Shown: positions 1 through 6,584, counted from the stretch's first letter. The stretch is 10,353 bases of DNA from JAYEHK01 sp034659475 (GCA_034659475.1 JAYEHK010000146.1:1-10353); one strand, 5' to 3'. Made by a program: numbers and translations. Notes: generated by a model from the sequence alone, not told the origin.

Positions 1-451
1 TACACTTACGGAAAAATAAAGTGCCGTATTCAACGACACATTCTTTTAGGTGCAAGCCTGGGTTATGGAATTTTAATTTGATGTGTTTTTGTTATTACTG
101 GTAATCTGAAATTGTCGCCTTACAATAGATAAAACAAATGGTATGATCTTGTTGGATGAGATTGAAGATGGGATTAATCCACATGTTGCAGATGAAGTGG
201 TCAGCGATTTGCTGGAGTTTTCCCGAGAAAAACATCGACAAGTCATCGTTGCCACCCATAGTTCGGTGATGTTGGATTATTTTCCGGATGAAAGTATTGT
301 TTTTGTCTGGAGAACCCGTGATGGAGTGATTCATAATCAGGCTATGTTTTCCAAACAAGAGATGCGGGATCGGTTAGAGTATATGTATCCAGGGGAAGTT
401 TGGCTGAACATGAATGAAAACGAGATTATTGAAAGCCTTCGGGGAGAATAG
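1..451 (+). pseudogene. 3' remnant of an AAA/ABC-type (AAA_21/AAA15-like) ATPase, broken upstream
   Basis: From base 143 the frame encodes 102 residues with the C-terminal ATPase half of a RecF/OLD-like ABC ATPase. A Walker B strand reads MILLDEIEDGINP, followed about 30 residues later by the H-loop VIVATHSS. The P-loop half is missing. Extending this frame upstream adds only 11 residues (N-C-R-L-T-I-D-K-T-N-G) before a TGA at 107-109. Frame 1 carries a stretch (about bases 37-78, HILLGASLGYGILI) that could be a worn ABC-signature helix, ended by a TGA at 79-81. Its continuation LKLSPYN would join the downstream frame only through a frameshift near 125-135. I infer a decayed gene rather than a short real one. 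It ends 4 bases before the TOPRIM-like gene, suggesting the two were once a translationally coupled pair. The window edge may hide the rest; the Walker B/H-loop reading is firm, the frameshift reading is tentative. Confidence 0.7.
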
Positions 452-455
452 GAAC

Positions 456-1157
456 ATGGCAAAAAAAGTATTGTTGTGCGGAGAGGGACCTACTGATTAC
501 GGGCAGCCCATTTATGGCTCGACGGGATGGGAAGAAGGACCTCTGCAGCCTATTATTAGAAAATCTGTTCATGTAGAGATTGAGTTTGATTGTGTAACGA
601 AGCAAGAGGTTAAAGAAAAAAGAATTCAAGGGAGACACAAAGTGCAGGGGCATGGCGTTAAAGCCTATAAGCTATGTCGGATAGCGGAGGACAGAGGGGC
701 TGTAGACCATATTATTTGTTATGTGGATGCAGACAGGGATGCTGCCTCTACTACGAGCAGGCGAGATTTCGGAAAACGAGTAAATGAACTCTATAGCGAA
801 ATTCGGGATGGTTTTGAAAAATTTAGTGAAGAAAGAGGCAGGTCTTCGATTCCCATGATTGCATTGAAAATGATTGAGTCATGGCTTCTGTCGGATGAGA
901 CCGCTTTTGCACGGTGTTTTAACAGTCCTCCCACAAATCCGGGCCTGCCGCAGCAACCTGAATTAATCTGGGGAGATAAGGGCGACCCTACCAGTAATTA
1001 CCCGAAGAATTACCTGCAGAGGGTTTTGAAGCAATATGGCATAGAAGGAAATAGAGGAGTTTATAAGGAAATCGCCGAGTATATTGATATCAATGAATTG
1101 AGAAACAAGTGTTCGATAAGCTTTGAAAGGTTTTATATTGATATACAAATAATTTAA
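456..1157 (+). CDS. TOPRIM-like protein of DUF4276 type, putative nuclease partner of the upstream ATPase
   Basis: This 233-residue protein starts with a hydrophobic strand and an acidic motif (LLCGEGPTD, Glu10), then has a second acidic cluster YVDADRD (Asp91, Asp93, Asp95) and a later IESWLLSD (about 140-147). The EGxTD...DxDxD order is that of TOPRIM metal-binding folds, and ExWLLxD is characteristic of DUF4276-type proteins. Such proteins often sit next to AAA ATPases, comparable to the ATPase + TOPRIM pairs of OLD-, Gabija- and PARIS-type defence systems. I chose ATG 456 over the in-frame ATG 414, because 456 has GGGGAG at 441-446 and lies just after the stop of the ATPase frame (449-451). 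The 14 extra residues of the longer form would overlap that gene and precede the conserved first strand. The gene itself has no visible break, but its ATPase partner does, so it may be orphaned. Nuclease activity is inferred. Confidence 0.65.
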   Translation: MAKKVLLCGEGPTDYGQPIYGSTGWEEGPLQPIIRKSVHVEIEFDCVTKQEVKEKRIQGRHKVQGHGVKAYKLCRIAEDRGAVDHIICYVDADRDAASTTSRRDFGKRVNELYSEIRDGFEKFSEERGRSSIPMIALKMIESWLLSDETAFARCFNSPPTNPGLPQQPELIWGDKGDPTSNYPKNYLQRVLKQYGIEGNRGVYKEIAEYIDINELRNKCSISFERFYIDIQII

Positions 1158-1191
1158 CGGCAATAAGCATTCGCATTCAGGCGATTCATAA

Positions 1192-1434
1192 CGGCACTGG
1201 AATCAGGGGCCGCTCAATATTCAGGAAATTGATCAGATTCGTGGTCAGATCCAGGATTACGATTGGTCAGCACAGATTTGCCCTGGGGCGGTATTGGATG
1301 ACTTGGATCCAAAGGCGATTGCACGTGCCCGGATGGCGTTTAAAAATAAACATCAGCGCCTGGCTGCCCAAGTGGATTCCTGGAATGATTTGAACTTTTT
1401 GAATAAAGCCAAGATCACGATTCTTCTAAAATAG
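1192..1434 (+). pseudogene. Fragment of an AlbA_2 (Schlafen-type) ATP-binding / putative transcriptional regulator
   Basis: The frame is open from after the TAA at 1189-1191 to a TAG at 1432-1434, with no plausible start codon. It encodes segments such as LNIQEIDQIRGQIQDYDWSA, LDDLDPKAIARAR and DSWNDLNFLNKAKITI. These match the pattern of the large family of AlbA_2-domain 'ATP-binding/RecG-like' proteins, in which a DYDWSA...DLDP..I..AR stretch leads to FLNKAKIT(I). In intact members several hundred residues lie on each side. Here both sides are missing: the similarity begins abruptly near 1207 and stops after the ITI at about 1422, where unrelated AT-rich sequence takes over. It is therefore a roughly 70-codon relic. 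Family recognition is from memory of the motif. Confidence 0.65.
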
Positions 1435-1541
1435 TTTGAAAAGTAATTCTTAAGAAGAAACTTTAGAAGAAATTATAGAAGAAAAAACTGAATAAATACT
1501 GTTATACAGGGAGTTGAACTTTGAAATTGTTCTTCTAAGTT
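1421..1541. repeat. Three copies of a 10-base TTCTTCTAAA-type element in alternating orientation
   Basis: TTCTTCTAAA at 1421-1430 is perfectly repeated in inverted orientation as TTTAGAAGAA at 1462-1471. A third, near-identical direct copy (TTCTTCTAAG) lies at 1530-1539. A small palindrome TTCTTAAGAA (1447-1456) sits in the loop. The first copy coincides with the point where the AlbA_2-like fragment loses its similarity. It may be a recombination scar or a coincidence in AT-rich DNA. No insertion-sequence ends or target duplication are visible. Confidence 0.35.
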
Positions 1542-1595
1542 AGTTGTAAAAGGAGTTGTATTGGTGCGTAATTAGGGAGTTAATGGTTAAATCTC

Positions 1596-1971
1596 CTAAA
1601 TTTTTGATCTGCATAGCTTATTACCCGCCAGAGCCTCCTCTTTAAGTGCTTGCCAGTCTTTTGTAAACAGGTTGATTGCGTACTCATAAGACACCTGGGC
1701 TAATCTGCAGCCCTTCTAAATAAACCCCGAGAGCTTTGGAGTACTGTCCCTGCATGGCATAAGCAACGCCCATATTCAGATAGGGATCACTGCACCCGGG
1801 CTGATTACTAATGACTTGCGAGAGGAGAATTGACCCAACATAGGAAATCGTTTCGCTTTGGAAACAGCTCTAGAGATAGGAATTCAACACAGCAAAATTA
1901 GAAAGGTTCCCTATAAATACTGCTTGGGAGTTGGTAGGATATTTCACCGGAAATATGACAATTTCATAAGA
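1596..1971 (-). pseudogene. Broken TPR (tetratricopeptide repeat) protein fragment
   Basis: On the minus strand the stretch 1869-1684 encodes about 61 residues ending in DPYLNMGVAYAMQGQYSKAL and then GVYLEGLQISP, a good match to the TPR consensus (small residues at helix-packing positions, a closing P). It stops at a TGA (1684-1686). Shifting frame near 1690 gives a sensible continuation (SYEYAINLFTKDWQALKEEA) that ends at a TAG at 1596-1598, so a frameshift is likely. Upstream in the same frame a TAG at 1870-1872 interrupts further similar sequence reaching back to about 1971. No start codon or ribosome site is seen. The TPR unit is clear, but the original gene's function cannot be told. This relic explains an otherwise empty gap before the HAD gene. 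Confidence 0.55.
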
Positions 1972-2018
1972 TTAGCTTGCAGCTTGTATATGTTAGTGCA
2001 TTCTTTGAAAGATAGCAG

Positions 2019-2024
2019 TATAAT
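2019..2024 (+). promoter_or_regulatory. Possible -10 element for the HAD hydrolase gene
   Basis: A consensus TATAAT lies 83 bases before the ATG. No good TTGACA-like -35 is found at 16-18 bases, only a poor TGCATT around 1997-2002, so this is a weak promoter call. Confidence 0.3.
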
Positions 2025-2106
2025 TGATTTTTAAATTAATTCTCTAAAAGTTATTGCAGCGCGGGGCTTCAGTAAGGGGATTAGCATGCATTTATAGGAG
2101 GAATTT

Positions 2107-2769
2107 ATGAAACTGGCGATTTTTGATTTCGATGGCACTCTGTTGACTAAGGATACCCTGCCCAGTCTGGGTAAGGAATGGCTCAGGCAGCAACGATCAC
2201 AAACTAGATATTTTTCCGTCTTTCTTTCCATTATACCGGCAGTCATTCGGTATAAATTGGGATTTATAAACCGTGAAAAATTTAAAAATATAGCCTTTAA
2301 TAAATTCAACCGGATTTACCAGGGAATGAGCAAAGCAGAGATAAACGAGTTTTTTCAAAAGGCATATCCATATTTAAAGGAAACATTCAACACCACGGTG
2401 CTAAAGGAAATAAAAACAGCGCGTCAGCAAGGTTTCCGTTGTGTTCTGCTTTCTGGGTCCTATGCAGATCTATTACGGATAGTGGCCCGGGATCTAGGGA
2501 TTGATACTGTTATTGGTGCAGAATTGGCTTTCCAGGATGACATATTTGATTATAAAGGAGATATTCCGTTTATTAACGGGAAGACAAAAGTAGCTCTGCT
2601 GAAGAAAAAGTTTGCCGGTAAAATTGTTAACTGGAACGGCAGCAAGTGCTTTGCAGACAGTGTAGCAGACATTGAGCTTATGCAATTGGTAGGGGAACCT
2701 GTTGGGATCAATCCCGATCCCGGACTGCGCTCCTATGCTCTTGATAATCAGTGGAAAATTATCGGATGA
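2107..2769 (+). CDS. HAD-superfamily subclass IB hydrolase (phosphoserine-phosphatase-like)
   Basis: This 220-residue protein is a complete HAD phosphatase. Motif I is FDFDGTLL, with nucleophile Asp7 and acid/base Asp9. A helical cap insert (about residues 18-95) follows. Motif II is LLSGS (Ser116), and a conserved lysine lies in NGKTK (159 or 161). The last acidic motif is ADSVAD (Asp184, Asp188), followed by the VGEPVGINPDPGLRSYA tail typical of IB members. These enzymes remove phosphate from small molecules in the cytoplasm through an aspartyl-phosphate intermediate; the substrate cannot be predicted. Start ATG 2107 has an excellent AGGAGG at 2096-2101. The gene stands alone between decayed sequence and a likely terminator. 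Its context does not tie it to the acyl-CoA genes downstream. Confidence 0.88.
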   Translation: MKLAIFDFDGTLLTKDTLPSLGKEWLRQQRSQTRYFSVFLSIIPAVIRYKLGFINREKFKNIAFNKFNRIYQGMSKAEINEFFQKAYPYLKETFNTTVLKEIKTARQQGFRCVLLSGSYADLLRIVARDLGIDTVIGAELAFQDDIFDYKGDIPFINGKTKVALLKKKFAGKIVNWNGSKCFADSVADIELMQLVGEPVGINPDPGLRSYALDNQWKIIG

Positions 2770-2863
2770 GCGATGAATCCTCGGCAGTTTTAATTAAAAA
2801 ATATAGCATATATCCTGTCTTAATGATCCGTTCGATCACACCTTGATCGTTGGCAGGGAAAAT

Positions 2864-2904
2864 GCCCAAGGCACGTTTAGCGATATTTGATTAGGGCTTT
2901 TTTT
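2864..2904 (+). terminator. Possible rho-independent terminator after the HAD gene
   Basis: GCCCAA (2864-2869) can pair with TTAGGGC (2891-2897) around a bulged A, directly followed by seven T residues (2898-2904). The stem is short and the loop is about 20 bases, so strength is uncertain. A second small hairpin, CGATCA (2833-2838) pairing with TGATCG (2844-2849), lies just upstream. Confidence 0.45.
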
Positions 2905-2977
2905 AGCATTTATATGGACAATTATTGCAATGATAAAGATCTACATTCAATAGTACCAGTTATAATTATAGATGTGG

Positions 2978-2999
2978 TAAAATTATTACATGAATAATA
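2978..2999 (+). promoter_or_regulatory. -10-like hexamer plus operator-like 16-mer (site 1), upstream of the XRE operon
   Basis: TAAAAT (2978-2983) resembles a -10 box and is immediately followed by TATTACATGAATAATA (2984-2999), an imperfect inverted repeat. The same 16-mer recurs with two to four changes at 4945-4960 and 6671-6686, each time next to a -10-like hexamer. No convincing -35 is seen here. The GTG start of the regulator lies 72 bases downstream of the 16-mer. The position suggests a repressor operator, possibly autoregulation by the XRE protein encoded downstream. TATAAT at 2961-2966 is an alternative -10. Confidence 0.45.
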
Positions 3000-3071
3000 T
3001 TGTATGCAGAGATTTAGAGTGAATGCGTAGCATTTACATGATTGATGATTGAAATAAAGAGAGGGTATTCC

Positions 3072-3431
3072 GTGAATTTACAAAAGTTAGGGTTAAAAAT
3101 TCAACAGGCCAGAGAAGAAAATAATATGAGCCAGGAACAGCTTGCGATTGCTATCGGTTGTTCACAATCAGCCCTGTCAAACTACGAAAAGGGGAAGCGT
3201 CGCATGTATTTGGCTCAACTGGAAAAACTGTCAGAGGTCCTGAACAAACCTCTTGAATATTTTGTAGAGCAATTACCTAAAAGTCGAGCGAATACATCCG
3301 TTAACAGGGGACACGACAGTGAATTTCTTGCGCTTATGAACGACATATATACATTAAACACTGAACAAATTGCGGAGGTGCGTAAATATATGGAATTCCT
3401 AAAATGGAATCAAAATAGAGAGGATGAATAA
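3072..3431 (+). CDS. XRE-family helix-turn-helix transcriptional regulator
   Basis: This 119-residue protein has an N-terminal Cro/C1-type HTH. It begins LGLKIQQAREENNMSQEQLA, and the recognition helix lies in CSQSALSNYEKGKR, followed by LAQLEKLSEVLNKPLEYF. A charged, helical tail of about 45 residues (with EQIAEVRKYMEFLKW) may mediate dimerisation or effector response. I chose GTG 3072 because GAGAGGG (3059-3065) lies 6 bases upstream of it and the family normally begins about here. The in-frame ATG at 3042 would add ten residues with no ribosome site. The gene ends 2 bases before the acyl-CoA dehydrogenase start, so they are almost certainly co-transcribed and translationally coupled. The regulator is therefore the best candidate to control this operon and, perhaps, the other genes carrying the shared 16-mer. 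Confidence 0.85.
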   Translation: MNLQKLGLKIQQAREENNMSQEQLAIAIGCSQSALSNYEKGKRRMYLAQLEKLSEVLNKPLEYFVEQLPKSRANTSVNRGHDSEFLALMNDIYTLNTEQIAEVRKYMEFLKWNQNREDE

Positions 3432-3433
3432 TT

Positions 3434-4579
3434 GTGGATTTGTCACTCAACAAGGAACAGGTGGAAATCACAGAATTGGTTCGGGACTTGGTGAACGGAG
3501 ATATTAAACATCATGTGCGTTCTGTTCACTATATGGATGATATGCCATTTGATTGGACGTTGTTAAGAAAACTGGGAGAACAAAATCTTGTGTGTCCAAC
3601 AATACCCAGAGAGTACGGAGGTTTAGGACTTAGTAGATTTACAACGGCACTTGTGATTGAGGAAATTGCTGCTGGATGTCCGGGTTTAGCGGCTATCGTA
3701 GATACAAATGTGCACGCAGTTGAACCACTGTTGCTGGCGGGCAACCAGGAACAAAAAGAGAGATTCCTTCCGTTATTGACGGGGACGAATGCGGGGGTAG
3801 CAGCTTTTGCCCTTACAGAAGCATCAGGTGGGTCAGACATCGATTCAATGACCGCCTGTGCGAGCCGAAATCAGGATGGGTTTCTGATCAATGGGGAAAA
3901 AGCTTATGTGCTTAATGCGCCAATAGCAAGTTTCATATCTCTGTTTGCGATTACAGATCCAACCCAAAAAAAGTCTTCTATGAGAGCGTTTATTGTTCCT
4001 GCGAATACAGATGGTTGTAAGCTTGGTAAAAAAATCTCTTATGCTGGACTCAATTATGCGCGGGGTTCCAGTGTGATTTTTGAAGATGCACAGCTTGGCT
4101 TTGAGCTGGGTATTAAAGAACAGGAGTTGTGTAGTGGATACCTCCTGCTTGGACAGACTTTGGATTTGGGACGGGCTCTGGTTGGAGCGACATCTGTTGG
4201 TATAGCACGCGCTGCTTACGAAACAGCTTCTGAGTTTGCTGATACCCGCGTTCAGTTTGGGAAAAAAATAAGAGACCACCAAGTAGTTGCTCATTCATTG
4301 GTAGATATGGCCATGAAAATAGAAATGGCCAGGTTGATGACCTGGAAGGCATGTTGGTTAATTGATCAGGGAGGAGATTATACAGCAGCTTCTGCTATGG
4401 CCAAAGTGACAGCAAGTGTTTTTGCACAGGAAGTGACTGTTGCAGCTGCAGATTTATTAGCTGCCAGAGGTTATGAAAGAGGTACATTTATTGAACAGTT
4501 GGTTAGAGATGCAAGAGTACTTTCAACGATTGAAGGAACCAATAATATTCTAAAAAACCTTGTCGCGACTCTATTATAG
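3434..4579 (+). CDS. Acyl-CoA dehydrogenase family protein 1
   Basis: This 381-residue protein has the normal length for a soluble ACAD. Such enzymes use FAD to oxidise acyl-CoA to 2-enoyl-CoA, or, with low-potential donors, run the reverse. An N-terminal helical domain is followed by the FAD/substrate segment FALTEASGGSD (125-135). A beta domain comes next, then the C-terminal helix bundle with the DTRVQFGKKI signature (270-279). The catalytic base is at the usual short-chain/medium-chain position, Glu367 in STIEGTNNI. The alternative IVD/LCAD position holds Gly246 (DLGRAL). The start is GTG 3434, with GAGAGG at 3418-3423 inside the end of the regulator gene. The ferredoxin gene follows 10 bases after the stop. 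Substrate chain cannot be told. No ETF genes, the usual electron partner, are visible in this window. Confidence 0.9.
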   Translation: MDLSLNKEQVEITELVRDLVNGDIKHHVRSVHYMDDMPFDWTLLRKLGEQNLVCPTIPREYGGLGLSRFTTALVIEEIAAGCPGLAAIVDTNVHAVEPLLLAGNQEQKERFLPLLTGTNAGVAAFALTEASGGSDIDSMTACASRNQDGFLINGEKAYVLNAPIASFISLFAITDPTQKKSSMRAFIVPANTDGCKLGKKISYAGLNYARGSSVIFEDAQLGFELGIKEQELCSGYLLLGQTLDLGRALVGATSVGIARAAYETASEFADTRVQFGKKIRDHQVVAHSLVDMAMKIEMARLMTWKACWLIDQGGDYTAASAMAKVTASVFAQEVTVAAADLLAARGYERGTFIEQLVRDARVLSTIEGTNNILKNLVATLL

Positions 4580-4589
4580 GAGAAATATT

Positions 4590-4769
4590 ATGTATGAAAT
4601 TATTGAAAAGCGATGTTGTAAATGTGGGCTTTGTGCTGACGTATGTCCTGTGCAGGCTATCAGCCAGATTGGAGTATACGAAATATCTGTTGAACTGTGC
4701 ACGAAGTGTGGTTTATGTCAGGAAAGTTGCCCGTGTGAGGCAATTGTTTGGAGAGATATTTACTTTTAA
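4590..4769 (+). CDS. 2x[4Fe-4S] bacterial-type ferredoxin
   Basis: This 59-residue protein has two complete CxxCxxCxxxCP motifs: Cys9/12/15/19 and Cys37/40/43/47, the arrangement of clostridial ferredoxins carrying two low-potential [4Fe-4S] clusters. Extra cysteines at positions 10 and 49 are not needed for the clusters. ATG 4590 is preferred over an in-frame ATG at 4560 inside the dehydrogenase gene, because AGGAGA (4578-4583) lies 6 bases before it and the shorter form matches the family. The gene begins 10 bases after the dehydrogenase stop, so it is the last gene of the XRE-ACAD-ferredoxin operon. It probably carries electrons to or from the dehydrogenase or a partner flavoprotein in the cytoplasm; that link is inferred from position only. 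Confidence 0.92.
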   Translation: MYEIIEKRCCKCGLCADVCPVQAISQIGVYEISVELCTKCGLCQESCPCEAIVWRDIYF

Positions 4770-4914
4770 TAATTCCCTGCATTGTGCTGCGAGGCGAATA
4801 TAAATCACGAACGAATACCTGTGTTATCGTACGAAGGTATCATTTCTAAGAACATTAATCATGTCTATCGAATACCACGAATGTGATGAAAATCAAATAA
4901 TTTCAACAAAAGCA

Positions 4915-4943
4915 TTGAACTTAATGACGAACAGTAATATAGT
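4915..4943 (+). promoter_or_regulatory. Sigma-70-type promoter for acyl-CoA ligase 1
   Basis: TTGAAC (4915-4920) and TATAGT (4938-4943) are separated by exactly 17 bases and each match five of six consensus positions. The start of transcription would fall near 4950, giving a leader of about 70 bases before the ligase ATG. Two palindromic elements overlap or abut the -10. Confidence 0.6.
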
Positions 4944-4960
4944 ATATTACATAAGTAATA
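4934..4960. promoter_or_regulatory. Overlapping operator-like palindromes (site 2) at the ligase 1 promoter
   Basis: GTAATATA (4934-4941) and TATATTAC (4943-4950) form a perfect 8+8 inverted repeat around one base, spanning the -10 box. Sharing its right arm, TATTAC (4945-4950) and GTAATA (4955-4960) form a second perfect repeat around ATAA. The second unit, TATTACATAAGTAATA, is the best-formed copy of the 16-mer also found at 2984 and 6671. Placement across -10 to about +10 suits a repressor. Confidence 0.5.
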
Positions 4961-4979
4961 ATGTTGAAGGTTAATGAAA

Positions 4980-4991
4980 GGGGGGGGAGGG
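4980..4991 (+). promoter_or_regulatory. G-rich Shine-Dalgarno-like tract with a G8 run
   Basis: Eight consecutive G residues (4980-4987) followed by AGGG form the only strong Shine-Dalgarno-like sequence before ligase 1. It ends about 31 bases before the ATG, too far for normal use unless the hairpin at 4990-5015 folds. A G8 tract is also prone to slippage. Confidence 0.45.
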
Positions 4992-5015
4992 TGTTAAGTA
5001 TTTAAACTTAACACC
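4990..5015 (+). repeat. Perfect 10-bp inverted repeat/hairpin between Shine-Dalgarno and start of ligase 1
   Basis: GGTGTTAAGT (4990-4999) pairs perfectly with ACTTAACACC (5006-5015) around a 6-base ATTTAA loop. The hairpin ends 6 bases before the ATG at 5022. It lies fully inside the predicted leader, so it can act as RNA; as DNA it could also be an operator. It has no following T-run, so it is not a simple terminator. Confidence 0.75.
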
Positions 5016-5021
5016 GAATGA

Positions 5022-6560
5022 ATGAACGTTGCTGACATAATGTACATGAATGCTAGGAAGTATCCTGCCAAGGAGGCAATCGTTTTTAAAGATCGACGTT
5101 ACAACTACAAAGAAATAGATGAGTTATCTAATCAGTTTGCTAATACTTTAATTGAGCTAGGTTTAACAAAAGGCGATAGAGTGGCTATGATGCTAAAAAA
5201 TAGTGAATTTTTTCCGATCGTTTATTTTGGGATTATCAAGGCTGGTGCAGTTGTTGTCCCTGTTAATTTCAGCTTGTTGAAAAATGAAGTGCAATTTATT
5301 TTAAATAATTGTGAAGCAAAAGCTTTTGTAACTGGTGAAGAATTCTTAACAGTGTTGAAAGGAATCAGCCAGCAACTTCTCACAGTTGAACATTTGATAT
5401 GTATAGGGGAGCATACACCATCTGAAACCTTGAACTATTATGAAATTACAAAGAAACAAAGCAAAGAGGCACCTTACACTAAAATAGATGAAGAGGATTT
5501 GTGTGAAATACTGTACACTTCAGGAACGACTGGTACGCCTAGGGGGGCTGTTTTTAAACATAAAAATGTTCTCTGGACAATCATACACACGGGATGTCTA
5601 TCTCACAGGATAGACTTGCATAGTCGTACCCTGAATATGATGCCGCTGTTTCACTCGGCTCCATTGCATCTCTATTTTCTTGGAACTATATATATGGGAG
5701 GTACGAATGTAATATTAGATGTCTTTGATCCTAGGGTTTTCTTGGAAACTATTGAAAAGGAAAAAACAACGCTATTCTTTGGACCGGCAGTAGTATACCT
5801 GACCTGCGCTAAATCATTTGATCTCAGTAAATATGACTTTTCTACTATGGAAATGTTTGTACTGGGGGGAAGTCCTATTTCAGCCGAGGATATTAATCTT
5901 GTTCTGGATTCATTTAGTCTGCGAGGTAAAAACAAATTGCAACAGGTATATGGATTTACTGAAGGTGGTCCTACTGGTATGCCACTTCGCCCTGATGAAA
6001 TCGAGACTAAGCCCGCAAGTATCGGAAAAGCAGGACTGACATCAACTGAACTCAGGATTGCAGATAGCAAGGGCAACACTGTACCCGCTGGAGTGGTAGG
6101 GGAAATCGTAGTGCGCAGTGACAGCGTTATGGTTGAGTATTATAAGGACCCGGAAAAAACTGCGGCTAGCTTTTTTGATGACTGGTTTAGAACTGGTGAT
6201 TTAGCCTGGTATGATGAAGATGGTTATATATATTTTGCTGACCGTTCCAAAGATATGATAATATCTGGGGGCCAAAATGTTTATTCCAAAGAGATTGAAG
6301 ATATATTGATGCAACATCCTGCTGTAATGATGGTAGCTGTGATTGGGGTGCCTGATCCTGATTGGGGGGAATCTGTAAAAGGCGTGGTTTCGTTAAAAGC
6401 GGGATGTTCTTCCAGCGAAGATGAATTGATTGAGTTTTGTAAAACCAGACTAGCCAAGTTCAAATGTCCACGTATTATTCAAATCGTTAATGAAATTCCC
6501 CATAATCCCGCTGGTAAAATAGTTAAACCCGAAGTAAGAAAACTATATGGGCATGAATAA
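5022..6560 (+). CDS. Acyl-CoA synthetase / AMP-dependent CoA ligase 1
   Basis: This 512-residue, full-length class I adenylate-forming enzyme activates a carboxylic acid with ATP and CoA, via acyl-AMP, to acyl-CoA. Motifs in order: A3 P-loop LYTSGTTGTPRGA (164-176; the usual Lys is Arg174); A5 YGFTEGG (310-316); A7 RTGD (390-393); hinge DRSKDMI (407-413); and the catalytic A10 lysine, Lys499 in NPAGKIVK. It resembles long/medium-chain and substituted-acid ligases, but its substrate cannot be named. ATG 5022 gives a typical N-terminus (MNVADI...ARKYPAKEAIVFKDRRY), although no Shine-Dalgarno lies at normal distance. Its own promoter and two kinds of palindrome precede it, so it is probably transcribed separately from the ferredoxin operon. 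Dehydrogenase 2 follows after 211 bases. Confidence 0.92.
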   Translation: MNVADIMYMNARKYPAKEAIVFKDRRYNYKEIDELSNQFANTLIELGLTKGDRVAMMLKNSEFFPIVYFGIIKAGAVVVPVNFSLLKNEVQFILNNCEAKAFVTGEEFLTVLKGISQQLLTVEHLICIGEHTPSETLNYYEITKKQSKEAPYTKIDEEDLCEILYTSGTTGTPRGAVFKHKNVLWTIIHTGCLSHRIDLHSRTLNMMPLFHSAPLHLYFLGTIYMGGTNVILDVFDPRVFLETIEKEKTTLFFGPAVVYLTCAKSFDLSKYDFSTMEMFVLGGSPISAEDINLVLDSFSLRGKNKLQQVYGFTEGGPTGMPLRPDEIETKPASIGKAGLTSTELRIADSKGNTVPAGVVGEIVVRSDSVMVEYYKDPEKTAASFFDDWFRTGDLAWYDEDGYIYFADRSKDMIISGGQNVYSKEIEDILMQHPAVMMVAVIGVPDPDWGESVKGVVSLKAGCSSSEDELIEFCKTRLAKFKCPRIIQIVNEIPHNPAGKIVKPEVRKLYGHE

Positions 6561-6563
6561 GTC

Positions 6564-6584
6564 GCAATATCCCTGGGGATATGC
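6564..6584. repeat. Inverted repeat just after the ligase 1 stop
   Basis: ATATCCC (6567-6573) and GGGATAT (6576-6582) are perfect complements, flanked by GC on both sides. The hairpin begins about 4 bases after the TAA. There is no T-run, so it may be an mRNA-end stabiliser, a weak terminator or a protein site. Confidence 0.5.

Noticed and set aside
1421..1541. Inverted TTCTTCTAAA elements considered as insertion-sequence ends or a CRISPR-like array
   Set aside because: Only three 10-base copies with unequal spacing, no transposase and no spacer pattern.
1150..2100. tRNA or other structured RNA gene in the long gap
   Set aside because: No cloverleaf, anticodon arm or conserved T-loop was seen; the gap is explained by gene relics.
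3845..4294. 149-codon minus-strand frame
   Set aside because: Antisense shadow of dehydrogenase 1 with low-complexity, motif-free translation.
4594..4803. 69-codon plus-strand frame overlapping the ferredoxin gene
   Set aside because: It is an out-of-frame shadow of the ferredoxin, whose two complete cysteine motifs decide the frame.
4815..4840. Inverted repeat ATACCT / AGGTAT after the ferredoxin, considered as a terminator
   Set aside because: Only 6 bp with a 14-base loop and no T-run; too weak to call.
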